From Thermodesulfatator indicus DSM 15286 (lineage in GTDB: Bacteria; Desulfobacterota; Thermodesulfobacteria; Thermodesulfobacteriales; Thermodesulfatatoraceae), in contig NC_015681.1 of the NCBI RefSeq assembly GCF_000217795.1, forward strand, positions 1,293,244 through 1,357,243: a stretch of 64,000 nt of DNA, in the 5' to 3' direction. Within the stretch, counting starts at the first letter, position 1. Each line of letters starts with the position of its first letter. Positions 9,249 to 19,122 of the stretch are shown here, in pieces. A program made the position numbers and the translations under genes. The notes beneath the pieces are model-generated. The model was not told the origin of the DNA, did no database searches, and saw nothing but the letters and a program-made list of their open reading frames with translations.

Positions 9249-9944
9249 ATGATTAAAGGGTTTCGTGGCACAAGCCTGGTTGATTATCCGGGAAAAATTT
9301 CTGCGGTTATTTTTTTCGGGGGGTGCAATTTTCGTTGCCCTTTTTGTTACAATATAGACTTGGTCCTTCCAGAGAGACTCAAAGAACTTCCCGAGTTAGA
9401 CATTGACCATATTTTAACTGAACTAAAACGCAGGAAAGGTTTTATATCAGGGGTGGTAATAACAGGGGGCGAACCCACCCTTCACAGCAGATTACTTAGA
9501 GCCTTACTTGAAAGAATAAAAGCAGAGCTTAATTTGCCTGTAAAGCTTGATACTAACGGCTCTCAGCCAGAAGTAATAAATTCACTAATTAAGGAAAATT
9601 TGGTTGACTTCATAGCTATTGATTTTAAGACGGCTCCTGAACGTTATCCAGAAATCAGGGGAGATTTTAATAAAATAGAACAGACCCTTTCCCTGGTCAG
9701 AGGCCAAGTCCCTTTTGAAATAAGAATTACCGCGGTGCCATATTTCATTTCATTTAAAGAACTGGAAGCGCTCGTCCCTTTTATGCATGGAGCAGAAAGA
9801 GTCGCTATCCAGCGCTTCATGAATGAATATGAGCGATTGAACCCTGAAATTGATCTGGGAGTTTATGGCCCCGAAGATTTAAAGGAGTTTAAATCTTTTT
9901 TAGAGGGGAAGATAGATGTCCCGGTGGTCCTCAGAAACGTCTAA
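9249..9944 (+). CDS. radical SAM anaerobic ribonucleotide reductase activase (NrdG2-like)
   Basis: Radical SAM protein of 231 residues. The cluster motif is C26-N-F-R-C30-P-F-C33, followed by VVITGGEPT for SAM binding. The N-terminus MIKGFRGTSLVDYPGKISAV is typical of the NrdG2/PflA-like group annotated as anaerobic ribonucleoside-triphosphate reductase activating protein. It would generate a glycyl radical on a partner enzyme under anoxia. The partner (NrdD) is not in this window. The gene overlaps the following protease gene by 29 bp. Confidence 0.85.
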   Translation: MIKGFRGTSLVDYPGKISAVIFFGGCNFRCPFCYNIDLVLPERLKELPELDIDHILTELKRRKGFISGVVITGGEPTLHSRLLRALLERIKAELNLPVKLDTNGSQPEVINSLIKENLVDFIAIDFKTAPERYPEIRGDFNKIEQTLSLVRGQVPFEIRITAVPYFISFKELEALVPFMHGAERVAIQRFMNEYERLNPEIDLGVYGPEDLKEFKSFLEGKIDVPVVLRNV

Positions 9945-10755
9945 AAAGTTTATTTTGGTTTTTGTTTTTTTGTTTTTACTTTACGGTTGCGCTACCGCTC
10001 CGGTAACAGGCCGCAAACAGCTTATTCTTGTTGACCCGCAAACAGAAATAAAGTTAGGCCTTCAGGCTTACGAAGAAATATTAAAGAAAGAAAAACTTTG
10101 TAATGATCCTACCATTAACGCCTTGGTTCAAAGGGTGGGCATGAGAATCGCTAAGGCCTCTGGCAAAAATTACGACTGGGAATTTAAGGTTATAGACAAG
10201 CCTGAATCCATCAACGCCTTTTGTTTACCTGGGGGCAAGGTTTTTGTTTACACTGGTATTCTTCCCGTGGCCCAAAATGAAGCCGGTTTAGCCACCGTTC
10301 TTGCCCATGAAATTGCCCACGCTATTGCCCGTCATGGGGCTGAACGTATGAGCATAGCCATGGTAGCGGCTTTCGGCGAAGTGTTAGCCGCAGAACTTCT
10401 TGACCTGAATAATTCCCGCACACGCGAATTATTTATGGCGGCTTATGGGCTGGGAGCCACTGTAGGCCTAATTCTTCCTTATAGCCGGAAACAGGAGTAC
10501 GAGGCTGATACTATTGGTCTTTATTTAATGGCTAAAGCCGGCTATGATCCGCGGGAGGCCATAAAGTTTTGGGAGAGAATGCGCCAGGCTGCTTCTGGTC
10601 GCAGAAAAATTCCAGAATTTCTTTCTACCCACCCAGCTGATGGAAAACGTATCCAAGCCCTCAAAAATCTATTACCTCAAGTTTTGCCAATATATGAAAA
10701 GGCTGAACATAAATATGGCCTGGGAGAAAAGATTCCCGAACCTCATTGCCGATAA
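9916..10755 (+). CDS. M48-family metalloprotease lipoprotein
   Basis: Zinc metalloprotease of 279 residues of the BepA/LoiP-like M48 group. A hydrophobic signal segment ends in the lipobox LLYGC (Cys25), so it should be lipid-anchored in the envelope. The zinc site is HEIAH at about 131-135 and the downstream motif is EYEAD near 194-198. The ATG lies nine bases after GAGGGG, inside the upstream gene. In the family such proteins control outer-membrane protein quality; that role is inferred here. Confidence 0.9.
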   Translation: MSRWSSETSKKFILVFVFLFLLYGCATAPVTGRKQLILVDPQTEIKLGLQAYEEILKKEKLCNDPTINALVQRVGMRIAKASGKNYDWEFKVIDKPESINAFCLPGGKVFVYTGILPVAQNEAGLATVLAHEIAHAIARHGAERMSIAMVAAFGEVLAAELLDLNNSRTRELFMAAYGLGATVGLILPYSRKQEYEADTIGLYLMAKAGYDPREAIKFWERMRQAASGRRKIPEFLSTHPADGKRIQALKNLLPQVLPIYEKAEHKYGLGEKIPEPHCR

Positions 10756-10803
10756 ATTCTTTTCAAGTTAAAGTTCTTGAAAAAATAGGCCGAAGTGTGA
10801 CCA

Positions 10804-12132
10804 ATGTTTGAAAATTTAAGTGATCGTCTGGAATCAACTTTTAAAAAGCTACGCGGTAGAGGAAAACTCACCCCTTCAGATGTAGAGAAGGGCCTGCGAG
10901 AGGTGCGTCTGGCCCTATTAGAAGCCGACGTTAATTTCCGCGTAGTAAAAGATTTTATAAACCGTGTAAAGGAACGTGCTCTCGGGGCCGAAGTTTTAGA
11001 AAGCCTTACCCCGGCTCAACAGCTTATAAAAATAGTCCATGAAGAATTAGTTCACACTTTAGGTGATTCGGCCGTTCCTTTAAACCTTTCGGGCCCTAAA
11101 CCCATTCCTATATTGCTTGTAGGTTTACAGGGGTCTGGTAAAACCACCACCGCGGCCAAGCTGGCCAAGTTTCTCAAAAAGAAAAACTTAAAGCCTTTTC
11201 TGGTGCCAGCTGACGTTTATCGGCCGGCCGCTATTGACCAACTTAAAACTCTGGCCAAACAGGTAGGAGTGGCCTGTTTTGATAGCCAGCCCGATCAAAA
11301 ACCCGTAGATATTGTAAAGCAGGCTATGGCGGAAGCCAAAGCCAAAGGGTATGACGTGGTTATCATTGATACGGCCGGCCGCCTTCATATTGACGACGAA
11401 ATGATGGCTGAAGTTGAAGAAATTAAGCAGGCCGTAGAACCTCGTGATGTGCTTCTGGTAGCCGACGCTATGACCGGGCAAGACGCGGTAAATATCGCCA
11501 AAAACTTTCACGAAAAAGTCGGTTTAACCGGAGTGGTGCTCACTAAAGTAGAAGGTGATGCCCGGGGTGGTGCCGCCCTTTCTATTAGGGCAGTAACAGG
11601 CTGCCCTATTAAATTTCTGGGAGTAGGCGAAAAGCTAGACGCCCTTGAAGTCTTTCACCCCGACCGCATGGCCTCACGCATTCTGGGCATGGGTGATGTG
11701 CTCTCTCTCATTGAAAAAGCCCAGGAGGCCTTTGATCTTAAAAAAGCCCAAGAACTTCAGAAAAAACTCAAAAAAGACGCCTTTACCCTTGAGGACTTGC
11801 GTGATCAGATTCGCCAGATGAAGCGGCTTGGCTCTCTTGAAAGTATTATCAAGCTTATCCCCGGAATTGGTAGCAAGCTTAAGGATATGCCTTTTGATGA
11901 GAAAGAGTTGGTAAGGATGGAAGCCATTCTCAATTCCATGACTCCTCAAGAGCGCCGCAACCCTAAAATTTTAAACGCTAGCCGTAAACGCAGAATTGCC
12001 AAGGGAAGTGGGACCACGGTGCAGGACGTTAATCGCTTGCTCAAAAGCTACGAAGAAATGAGAAAACTTTTTAAACATATGCGCAAAAAAGGTGGGCTTC
12101 AGGCCCTTGCCCGAAACCTATTTGGCATGTAA
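10804..12132 (+). CDS. ffh: signal recognition particle protein Ffh
   Basis: SRP54 GTPase that targets nascent membrane proteins with 4.5S RNA and FtsY. Length 442 residues. NG domain: GLQGSGKTTTAAKLAKF, DTAGRLHID, TKVEGDARGGAALS; methionine-rich M domain in the last third. It heads the ffh-rpsP-khpA-rimM cluster, conserved in many bacteria. The SRP RNA gene is not in this window. Confidence 0.97.
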   Translation: MFENLSDRLESTFKKLRGRGKLTPSDVEKGLREVRLALLEADVNFRVVKDFINRVKERALGAEVLESLTPAQQLIKIVHEELVHTLGDSAVPLNLSGPKPIPILLVGLQGSGKTTTAAKLAKFLKKKNLKPFLVPADVYRPAAIDQLKTLAKQVGVACFDSQPDQKPVDIVKQAMAEAKAKGYDVVIIDTAGRLHIDDEMMAEVEEIKQAVEPRDVLLVADAMTGQDAVNIAKNFHEKVGLTGVVLTKVEGDARGGAALSIRAVTGCPIKFLGVGEKLDALEVFHPDRMASRILGMGDVLSLIEKAQEAFDLKKAQELQKKLKKDAFTLEDLRDQIRQMKRLGSLESIIKLIPGIGSKLKDMPFDEKELVRMEAILNSMTPQERRNPKILNASRKRRIAKGSGTTVQDVNRLLKSYEEMRKLFKHMRKKGGLQALARNLFGM

Positions 12133-12169
12133 ATATGTTAAGCTTAGTTTAGCAAGGAGGTGAAAGAAG

Positions 12170-12415
12170 GTGGCTATACGAATTCGCTTAATGCGCAAGG
12201 GACGTCGCAATCGTCCTTTTTACCGGGTGGTAGCTGCTGAAGCTTCTGCTCCCCGCGACGGAAAATTTTTAGAGGTATTAGGGTATTATGATCCCTTAAA
12301 AGACCCTTATGAGTTTAAAGTTGACCCAGAAAAAGTAAAAAAATGGCTTGATCGCGGGGCCAAGCCCACGGAAACGGTGCGTGCCCTTTTAAGACGTAGC
12401 GGAATTTTAAACTAA
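12170..12415 (+). CDS. rpsP: 30S ribosomal protein S16
   Basis: Ribosomal protein S16, 81 residues, with the family start AIRIRLMRKGRRNRPFYRVV. Translation starts at GTG after a strong AAGGAGGTG site. It lies 37 bp after ffh and precedes khpA and rimM, the standard translation cluster. Confidence 0.97.
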   Translation: MAIRIRLMRKGRRNRPFYRVVAAEASAPRDGKFLEVLGYYDPLKDPYEFKVDPEKVKKWLDRGAKPTETVRALLRRSGILN

Positions 12416-12479
12416 GGGGTGGCATCTTTTTTAGGGATACCTATATTTCTGCTGAGGAAAGTTCAAGAGGAGGTTAGTT

Positions 12480-12719
12480 ATGGGAAAACTCAAAGAGCTA
12501 ATTGAAAACATTGCCAAAGCGTTAGTGGACAATCCAGACGCCGTTCAGGTAAAAGAGATTGAAGGCGAACAGACTTTGGTTATTGAGCTCAAAGTGGCCA
12601 AAGAAGACCTTGGCAAAGTTATCGGGAAACAGGGGCGCACCGCCCGGGCCATGCGCACTATTTTAAGTGCCGCTTCCACCAAGCTCCGCAAACGTGCGGT
12701 CTTAGAAATTATAGAATAA
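12480..12719 (+). CDS. khpA: KH-domain RNA-binding protein KhpA
   Basis: Small RNA-binding protein of 79 residues consisting of one KH domain with the GxxG loop as GKQG in [18 protein letters not shown]. The KhpA/YlqC family works with KhpB in Firmicutes. AAGAGGAGG precedes the ATG by seven bases. It ends directly against rimM without a gap. Confidence 0.93.
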   Translation: MGKLKELIENIAKALVDNPDAVQVKEIEGEQTLVIELKVAKEDLGKVIGKQGRTARAMRTILSAASTKLRKRAVLEIIE

Positions 12720-13256
12720 TTGGTGGATCAGTCCCGAAAAATCCCTATCGGGAAAGTTGCTAGGGCGCACGGAATAAAAGGGGAGGTAAAAGTCCTCCCC
12801 TATCCTCTTTTAAATTTTGAAGTTATTACCCGAATTCCGCGTTTTTATCGTCGTCTGGGTCGCGAAGATTATGAAATATTAGAAGTAGAAAAATTTCGTC
12901 CAGCCCCTGGTGAAGGTTATTTATTTAAATTTAAAGGCATTGACGACCGGGACGCAGCTGAAAAACTCCACGATATAGAACTATTTGTAAACCTTGAAGA
13001 CCTCCCACCAAAGGAAGAAAATGAATTTTATGTCTTTGAGCTAATCGGCCTAAAAGTAATCCTGCCAGATGGTAAAGAATTAGGAGAAGTGGTAGGGCTT
13101 ATGCCTGTTGGCCCTTATGAACTCCTTGAAGTTAGGGTAGAGCCACGCAAAACTATTTACCTTCCGATGGTTGAAGACATAATTTCTGAAATTGACCTGA
13201 AAAAAGGGGTAATTTACGCCACTCCACCACCAGATTTATTAGAAAGCCAACTTTAA
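12720..13256 (+). CDS. rimM: ribosome maturation factor RimM
   Basis: 16S rRNA processing factor that binds S19 during 30S assembly. Length about 178 residues. The N-terminal RimM domain starts IPIGKVARAHGIKGEVKV and the C-terminal PRC-barrel contains LPMVEDIISEID. Translation starts at TTG directly after the khpA stop, or at the adjacent GTG; there is no separate Shine-Dalgarno box, so coupling to khpA is likely. The usual next genes trmD and rplS are absent here; a repeat-filled gap follows. Confidence 0.94.
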   Translation: MVDQSRKIPIGKVARAHGIKGEVKVLPYPLLNFEVITRIPRFYRRLGREDYEILEVEKFRPAPGEGYLFKFKGIDDRDAAEKLHDIELFVNLEDLPPKEENEFYVFELIGLKVILPDGKELGEVVGLMPVGPYELLEVRVEPRKTIYLPMVEDIISEIDLKKGVIYATPPPDLLESQL

Positions 13257-13342
13257 TAGACTTCTGGGGAAGGGGGCTTTTTACTCTTTCGCCATCGTCC
13301 GTAATATTTCAGGAGCACTAAAGGTCTTCCTTACATTCTGCA

Positions 13343-13681
13343 GAAACCTTTGGGAAAATTTTTATCGTAAGAGACTGCTTCGCCCATACGGGCTCGCAGT
13401 GACGAGGAAGGGAAAGGGCTCGCAGTGACAAACAGGAAAGGGCTCGCAGTGACAAGGAAGGAAAAGGACTCGCAGTGACTAAATGGTAGATGGGCCTATG
13501 GCTGATGGCTAAGGGCAGAAAAGACAACTTCGCTCCGTTTGGAGTGACAAAGCGGGAAAGGCATTGTGAGCTACGTTCCCCTTTCTCGTCATGCGAGCGA
13601 GCCGCAGGCGAGCGAAGCAATCTCGCGAGGCGACCTAGTCGCCGGATCTATCTGTGTTTTTGTGAATTTTGTAAAGGTCTA
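13343..13681. repeat. non-autonomous IS-related repeat, copy A
   Basis: This element fills most of the 512-bp gap between rimM and acs. The left end is GAAACCTTTGGGAAAA, then AAGAGACTGCTTCGCCC. The right end reads TTTTGTAAAGGTCT. Both resemble the 15-bp terminal sequence of the IS at 43636-44857, with drift. The interior has three tandem GGGCTCGCAGTGAC-type units and a CGCGAGGCGACCTAGTCGCC stretch. No gene is credible inside it. Confidence 0.7.
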
Positions 13682-13734
13682 TGAATATATTTTCTCTAGT
13701 AAAGTGTCACGGTGACAGCATAACCAAATGATAC

Positions 13735-13769
13735 TTTTTAGGGGCACCAAAAGGTGCCCCTAAAATTTT
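13735..13769. terminator. bidirectional intrinsic terminator
   Basis: Perfect stem GGGGCACC-AAAA-GGTGCCCC flanked by TTTTTA on the left and TAAAATTTTT on the right. It lies just after the acs stop and would end transcription from both directions. Confidence 0.85.
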
Positions 13770-15760
13770 TACTTTTTGCCCATTAATTCTTCTCTTCCCT
13801 TAATAAGTTCATCAATGACTGAAGGATCAGCCAGCGTTGAAGTATCACCAAGGTCTTCGTATTGACCAGCCACAATTTTACGTAAAATACGACGCATAAT
13901 CTTTCCACTGCGGGTCTTGGGAAGACCTGAGACGAACTGAATGTAATCAGGAGTAGCAATCGGCCCGATAACTTTACGCATATGTTGCTTGAGTTCCTGA
14001 CGGAGTTCTTCAGAGGGCTCGTAGCCTTCCTTGAGGATTACGAAAGCGTAGATGGCTTCGCCTTTAATTTCGTGAGGATAACCGATAACCGCAGCTTCGG
14101 CCACTGCCGGATGGGCCACGAGAGCAGACTCAAGTTCCATGGTACCTAGACGGTGACCGGAGACATTGATAACGTCATCAAGGCGCCCCATAATCCAGAA
14201 ATAGCCGTCTTCATCACGGCGAGCACCGTCACCGGTATAATAATAGCCAGGGAAGCGGCTGAAATAAACGTCTTTAAAACGCTGCGGGTCACCCCACACA
14301 CCACGGAGCATTCCCGGCCAGGCTCTTTTCATGCAAAGATGGCCACCTTCGTTTACATCAGCCGGAGTACCGTCGTCTTTGAGAATTACAGGTTCAACTC
14401 CGGGTAAAGGTAAAGTGGCTGAGCCGGGTTTTTGCGGAATAGCATAGGGCAAGGGAGAAATAAGGAAACCGCCGGTCTCTGTTTGCCACCAGGTATCTAC
14501 AATGGGGCAACGCCTCTGGCCTACGTGCTCGTAATACCACCACCAGGCCTCCGGGTTAATAGGCTCACCCACCGAACCGAGGACCCTCAAGCTGGAAAGA
14601 TCATACTTATGAGGCCATTCATCACCAGCCCTCATCAAAGCCCGAATAACTGTTGGCGCCGTGTAAAAAAGATTTACCTTGAACTTTTGGCAGAGCTCCC
14701 AGAAACGCCCCGGGTGCGGATAAGTGGGCACACCTTCATACATAATCTGGGTGGCCGCAAGACTCAAAGGCCCGTAAACGATATAGGAATGACCGGTAAT
14801 CCAGCCAATGTCAGCGGTGCACCAGAATATATCTTCAGGCTTCAAGTCAAATACCCACTGAAGGGTATGAGCCACATAGACCAGATAGCCTCCCGTAGTA
14901 TGAAAAACGCCCTTGGGCTTCCCGGTAGAGCCTGAAGTGTAAAGAATAAAAAGTACGTCTTCAGCGTCCATTTCTTCACATTCACACCAGTCAGAAATAT
15001 CTTCGGCATTGATGGCTTCGTGATACCAGATATCGCGGCCTTCTACCCAGTTAATGTCAAGGCCAAGCCTTTTTACTACAATACATTTTTCAACAGTGGG
15101 GCAATCTTTTAAGGCCTCATCAGCATTCTTTTTGGCCTGAATCTTGCGGCCAGAACGCCAGTACCCGTCGGCTGTAATGAGAAGTTTGGCTTCACAATCC
15201 TGAATACGGGTCTTTAAGCTCTCGGCTGAAAAACCACCAAAGACAACCGAGTGAATGGCGCCAATGCGGGCGCAAGCCAGCATAACAATCGGAAGTTCAG
15301 GGATCATGGGAAGATAAATAGAAACACGATCGCCCTTTTTTATACCAAGCTTTTTAAGGACATTGGCAAAACGACAGACTTCACGGTGGAGCATCTCGTA
15401 GGTGTAAACTTTGACTTCTTCGTCAGGTTCTCCCTGCCAGATGATAGCGGCCTTGTTGCGGGTTTCATCTGTTAAGTGGCGGTCAACACAATTGTAGCAA
15501 GCATTTAATTTTCCGCCCTCAAACCAGCGAATTTCTGGCTTATGAAAATCCCAGTAACAGGTGCGATCCCAGAGCTTAAACCAGGTAATTAATTCTTTGG
15601 CCCGCTCACTCCAGAAACCATCAGGATCATTTAAGGAGTAACGATAAATTTCTTCATAATCAAACTTGCTGCTAATGTAAGCCTCATCCCGCCCCTCCTG
15701 CGGAGGATAAACAATGCGTTCTTCTTTTAAAACGCTTTCAATCTTGGTCGGATCCGCCAT
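13769..15760 (-). CDS. acs: acetyl-CoA synthetase, AMP-forming
   Basis: Converts acetate, ATP and CoA to acetyl-CoA, AMP and PPi in the cytoplasm. Length 663 residues from the ATG five bases after AGGAGGG; the longer open frame adds 18 codons without a ribosome site. ANL-superfamily motifs: [33 protein letters not shown], and the C-terminal [13 protein letters not shown] with the acetylatable catalytic lysine. It is monocistronic between two terminators. It fits acetate assimilation or salvage in an anaerobe. Confidence 0.96.
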   Translation of the reverse strand: MADPTKIESVLKEERIVYPPQEGRDEAYISSKFDYEEIYRYSLNDPDGFWSERAKELITWFKLWDRTCYWDFHKPEIRWFEGGKLNACYNCVDRHLTDETRNKAAIIWQGEPDEEVKVYTYEMLHREVCRFANVLKKLGIKKGDRVSIYLPMIPELPIVMLACARIGAIHSVVFGGFSAESLKTRIQDCEAKLLITADGYWRSGRKIQAKKNADEALKDCPTVEKCIVVKRLGLDINWVEGRDIWYHEAINAEDISDWCECEEMDAEDVLFILYTSGSTGKPKGVFHTTGGYLVYVAHTLQWVFDLKPEDIFWCTADIGWITGHSYIVYGPLSLAATQIMYEGVPTYPHPGRFWELCQKFKVNLFYTAPTVIRALMRAGDEWPHKYDLSSLRVLGSVGEPINPEAWWWYYEHVGQRRCPIVDTWWQTETGGFLISPLPYAIPQKPGSATLPLPGVEPVILKDDGTPADVNEGGHLCMKRAWPGMLRGVWGDPQRFKDVYFSRFPGYYYTGDGARRDEDGYFWIMGRLDDVINVSGHRLGTMELESALVAHPAVAEAAVIGYPHEIKGEAIYAFVILKEGYEPSEELRQELKQHMRKVIGPIATPDYIQFVSGLPKTRSGKIMRRILRKIVAGQYEDLGDTSTLADPSVIDELIKGREELMGKK

Positions 15761-15933
15761 ATAACCCTCCTTTAATTTTTGTAAACTAAATACAAAGTAG
15801 CTTTTTGATAGCAAATTTAAATTTATCTGTGAAGTATTTTAGATGAAATTTAACTATCAATACGACTAAATAAAAAGATCACTTATTTTGAGCTTTAACA
15901 AAAGATTTATTTTTTGCCAAGGGTAGGTTTGAT

Positions 15934-15963
15934 AAAAAGACGGGGCCTACATCTGGCCCCGTC
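15934..15963 (-). terminator. intrinsic terminator after sufB
   Basis: On the minus strand the stem GACGGGGCC-AGATGTA-GGCCCCGTC is followed by TTTTTATC, five bases after the sufB stop. A 9-bp perfect stem plus U tract is a strong terminator. Confidence 0.9.
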
Positions 15964-15967
15964 TTGG

Positions 15968-17149
15968 TTACATACCTTTTTTGGCTTCTTCGATAGTCTT
16001 ATCAATTTTAGCTTGAAGTTCGTCAGGAAGGCCCTCTATTCTTACGTTTAGGAATCCGCGTACTACCAGGCTGGTAGCTTCTTCTTCATCAAGGCCGCGG
16101 GCCATAAGATACTCAATCTCTTCGCGAGCAATTTTCCCAACAGCGGCCTCGTGAGACATGTCCACGTTAGACACATGGGCCTCAAGCTCTGGAATGGCTA
16201 AGATGTAGCCCTTATCTGTCAACATTAGCCCCTGGCACTCAAGGTGGGCCTTAATATCCTGGGCTTTGCCGATCAAATGGCCGCGGGCAATAACTTCTCC
16301 ACCATAACAAACTGTACGGGAGATAATCTCGGCCCTGGTCTCTGGGGCTTCTAAAATGACCCTTGAGCCCAGGTCAAGGTGAGACTTTTCAGGGGCGGCA
16401 ATAATAGAACTAAATTGCCCTATAGCTCCACGCCCCTTTAAACGGCAGGTAGGATATGATTGCACAGAACCAACTTTATCAAGAGAAACATAAGTAGAAA
16501 TCATTACTCCGCCTTCTTCCACCCAGATACCAGTGCGAGGACGTACGTGGACGTTTTCTCCCCACTCGTGAATCATGGTATAACTGAATTTGGCATTCTT
16601 TTTTACATAAAACTCGGAGACCCCGATATGGAGACCTGAAGTTACGTGAGGATTAGTGGTACAGCCGGTTATAACATGAAATTCAGCTCCTTCTTCTACG
16701 ATAACAATATTGTGTACTCGCTGAGCTACTTTGTCGGTACGAATATATAGGCAGGTCTGTAGGGGGTAGATGACTTTTTCACCAGGCATAACCCGAATAA
16801 AGTAGCCATTATCAAGGTCTTCGGCGGTAATTTTAGTAAATTCATCTTTGTCTGGCGAAACGGCCTTCCAGAGATAATTTTCGCGAAGCCAGTCATATTT
16901 TTTAAGGGCTTCGGTAATAGGTAAAAGTTCTACGCCTTTGGGCACACAGTTACAGGAAACTACTCCGCAATCAGCTTGGACAAAAAGCCCCAGTTTTTCT
17001 CTGGCTTCAATATCAATCCCTACCTCTTTGAGGCGCGCCACTTCATCTTGAGAAAGTTCATCTAAAGATTTAGGCGCTTCTATTTTTTTAGCCGGTATAA
17101 AATCTTCTAAATTTAGGCGTTCAGTTGGGTTTCCATTCTTTTCAGACAT
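15968..17149 (-). CDS. sufB: SufB/SufD-family Fe-S cluster assembly protein
   Basis: Scaffold component of the SUF iron-sulfur assembly system, 393 residues from the ATG preceded by GAGGAG. It ends with the SufBD core, including GYILAIPELEAHVSNVDMSHEAAVGKI, the conserved region near the cluster site. It is shorter than E. coli SufB (495 residues) and resembles the single SufB/D of minimal SufBC systems in archaea and anaerobes. It overlaps sufC by 37 bp and no sufS, sufD or sufE follows. Confidence 0.9.
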   Translation of the reverse strand: MSEKNGNPTERLNLEDFIPAKKIEAPKSLDELSQDEVARLKEVGIDIEAREKLGLFVQADCGVVSCNCVPKGVELLPITEALKKYDWLRENYLWKAVSPDKDEFTKITAEDLDNGYFIRVMPGEKVIYPLQTCLYIRTDKVAQRVHNIVIVEEGAEFHVITGCTTNPHVTSGLHIGVSEFYVKKNAKFSYTMIHEWGENVHVRPRTGIWVEEGGVMISTYVSLDKVGSVQSYPTCRLKGRGAIGQFSSIIAAPEKSHLDLGSRVILEAPETRAEIISRTVCYGGEVIARGHLIGKAQDIKAHLECQGLMLTDKGYILAIPELEAHVSNVDMSHEAAVGKIAREEIEYLMARGLDEEEATSLVVRGFLNVRIEGLPDELQAKIDKTIEEAKKGM

Positions 17150-17877
17150 TTTAGACACTCCTCATAACCATGTTTTTGTATTCCCTCAAAAATTTCCTGA
17201 GGATTACCCTGGCAATAAATCTTGCCGTCTAGCATAACGTAGCCCCGATCAGCCGGGACGTATTGGAGGATAAAACCCGTGTGGGTAATGATCAGGCCGC
17301 TTTTTTTCCTCGGCCGGTGGGTTTCCTTTTCCAGCAAGCGCCGGATCATGCGACCAATAACCTCTATATTTTCCACATCAACGCCAGATTCAGGCTCATC
17401 AATTAAGGCCAAATCTGGATTTTGGACCAGGAGCTGTAAAAGTTCGCTTTTTTTCAATTCTCCCCCCGAAAAACCCAGATTTACCTCACGGTCTAAAAAT
17501 TTTTCAAAACCGAACTCCTGGGCCAGCTCCTGGATGCGGTAGCCGTTTTCTTTGGCACAAAGTTCAAGGAGTTCACGCAACTTGACTCCTTTAATACTGG
17601 GTGGACGCTGAAACATAATACCTATACCTCGCCTGGCTCTCTCGTAAGGAGGAAGGTCAGTTACGTCCTCGCCTTTAAAAATTATCTTCCCATGACGTAC
17701 CTGGTACTGAGGAAAACCCATAATAGTCATGAGCAGGGAGGTCTTCCCGGATCCGTTGCGGCCGAAAAGAATATGGGTTTCACCTACCGGGATGGTCAAA
17801 CTGACCCCTTTAAGAACTTCTCTCCCTTCTACCTCTACCCAAAGGTCATCAATTTCAAGCATTGGTTTTTGTGCCAT
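17113..17877 (-). CDS. sufC: Fe-S assembly ATPase SufC
   Basis: ABC-type ATPase partner of SufB, 254 residues. The Walker A is GRNGSGKTSLL, the signature GFSGGELKKSELL, and the Walker B LALIDEPESGVDVENI, where the SufC-type E-SGVD replaces the usual D-loop. The ATG follows AAGGTGG by seven bases; two upstream codons in the open frame are not needed. It is first gene of the two-gene suf operon. Confidence 0.95.
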   Translation of the reverse strand: MAQKPMLEIDDLWVEVEGREVLKGVSLTIPVGETHILFGRNGSGKTSLLMTIMGFPQYQVRHGKIIFKGEDVTDLPPYERARRGIGIMFQRPPSIKGVKLRELLELCAKENGYRIQELAQEFGFEKFLDREVNLGFSGGELKKSELLQLLVQNPDLALIDEPESGVDVENIEVIGRMIRRLLEKETHRPRKKSGLIITHTGFILQYVPADRGYVMLDGKIYCQGNPQEIFEGIQKHGYEECLKCLKRMETQLNA

Positions 17878-18003
17878 AACCAACCACCTTGTAAAATTTC
17901 TTAATTTCCTACCTTTTTAGTATAGTAATAATTTTAACTCTTTACCGCAAGTAGTAAATGCATAAATATGAGTAATCAAGTAAAAAAATTTTAGGAGGCT
18001 CAT

Positions 18004-19113
18004 ATTCGCTGGTCTTTCTGGCTTGAAATTAATCTCTCAGCCCTTAGGTCTAATTTGAAAAGGCTTAAAAGCCTTGTCAAACCTGAGGTGGGTTTTCTTC
18101 CGGTGATTAAGAGTGAAGCCTACGGCCACGGGCTTTTACCAGTAGCCAGAACCCTGGCTTCAGAAGGTATTTACGGCTTTGGCCTCTCCGACTTAGATGA
18201 GGCCTTACGCTTACGAGAAGCAGGCCTAGCCCTGCCCATAATTTTACTAAGTGGTTTTGAGGCTCCTTGGCTTCCAGAAATAGCCAGGCTAAAAATTATT
18301 CCCGCGGTAGTTGACTTGCACCAATTAAACCTTCTGGCCTCTTTCTCGCGCAAAACAAATAAGACCTTTTCTCTTCATCTAAAACTCGATACGGGCATGG
18401 GGCGGCTGGGTTTGTCACCAGAAGAATTAGAAAAGGCCATTGAGATACTTCAAGAAAATCCCCAGCTGCGTTTAGAAGGGCTTATGTCTCATCTGGCGTG
18501 CGCTGAAGAACCAGAAAAAGAAATCACCCGGGCCCAAAAAAAGACCTTTGCCGAGTGCATAAAAAAACTTAAAATTTTGGGGATTAAGCCGCGATTCTTT
18601 CATTTAGCTAACTCAGCGGCTCTAATACTCGATAAATCTACTCACTATAACCTGGTTAGGCCGGGGCTTGCTCTTTACGGAGCCTATCCGTGTGAACCGC
18701 AAGCCACACCGATAAAATTACAACCAGTAATGACGGCCAAAGCCCAGGTTTTGAGTGTGAAAAAATTAAAAGCTGGTCAGGGCACAGGCTATGGCCCCAT
18801 TTTCACCGCTCCTCAGGAAATGAGAGTAGCTTTCGTACCGGTAGGCTACGCCGACGGGTATTTGCGCAGTTTAAGCAACCGCGGTTTTGCCTGGATAAAA
18901 GAAAAAAGGGTTCCGCTTGTGGGAGCCGTTTCCATGCGGGTTATAGCGTTTGATGTAACAGGACTTAACGTTTCTCCGGGAGATGAGATGATATTACTCG
19001 GTGGTCCCCAAAAAGAAGTACCTGCTGAAGAATTGGCTTCTCGCGCAGGAACTATTCCTTATGAGTTGTTTTGTCTCTTAGGAAGGGGTAGTTTTAGAAT
19101 CTATCTCGATTGA
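18004..19113 (+). CDS. alr: alanine racemase, apparent ATT start
   Basis: PLP enzyme making D-alanine for peptidoglycan. The conserved N-terminal helix WLEINLSALRSNL and the PLP lysine VIKSEAYGHG are in frame with an upstream region lacking ATG, GTG or TTG. An in-frame TAG at 17992 bounds it. A strong AGGAGG (17993-17998) stands five bases before ATT at 18004, which places the PLP lysine at residue 36, as in other Alr proteins. Starting at the TTG at 18055 would delete the first strand. The catalytic tyrosine lies in GYADGY. About 369 residues. A single sequence error of ATG to ATT cannot be excluded. Confidence 0.9.
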   Translation: MRWSFWLEINLSALRSNLKRLKSLVKPEVGFLPVIKSEAYGHGLLPVARTLASEGIYGFGLSDLDEALRLREAGLALPIILLSGFEAPWLPEIARLKIIPAVVDLHQLNLLASFSRKTNKTFSLHLKLDTGMGRLGLSPEELEKAIEILQENPQLRLEGLMSHLACAEEPEKEITRAQKKTFAECIKKLKILGIKPRFFHLANSAALILDKSTHYNLVRPGLALYGAYPCEPQATPIKLQPVMTAKAQVLSVKKLKAGQGTGYGPIFTAPQEMRVAFVPVGYADGYLRSLSNRGFAWIKEKRVPLVGAVSMRVIAFDVTGLNVSPGDEMILLGGPQKEVPAEELASRAGTIPYELFCLLGRGSFRIYLD

Positions 19114-19122
19114 GGACGGACT

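Noticed and set aside
13318-13684. Overlapping short frames in the rimM-acs gap
   Set aside because: They are made of repeat sequence (SLRALSL-type peptides) that recurs in every copy of the dispersed repeat.
15934-15963. Palindrome considered as a possible attC or operator
   Set aside because: It lacks TAAC/GTT boxes and has a U tract after the stem, so it is a terminator.
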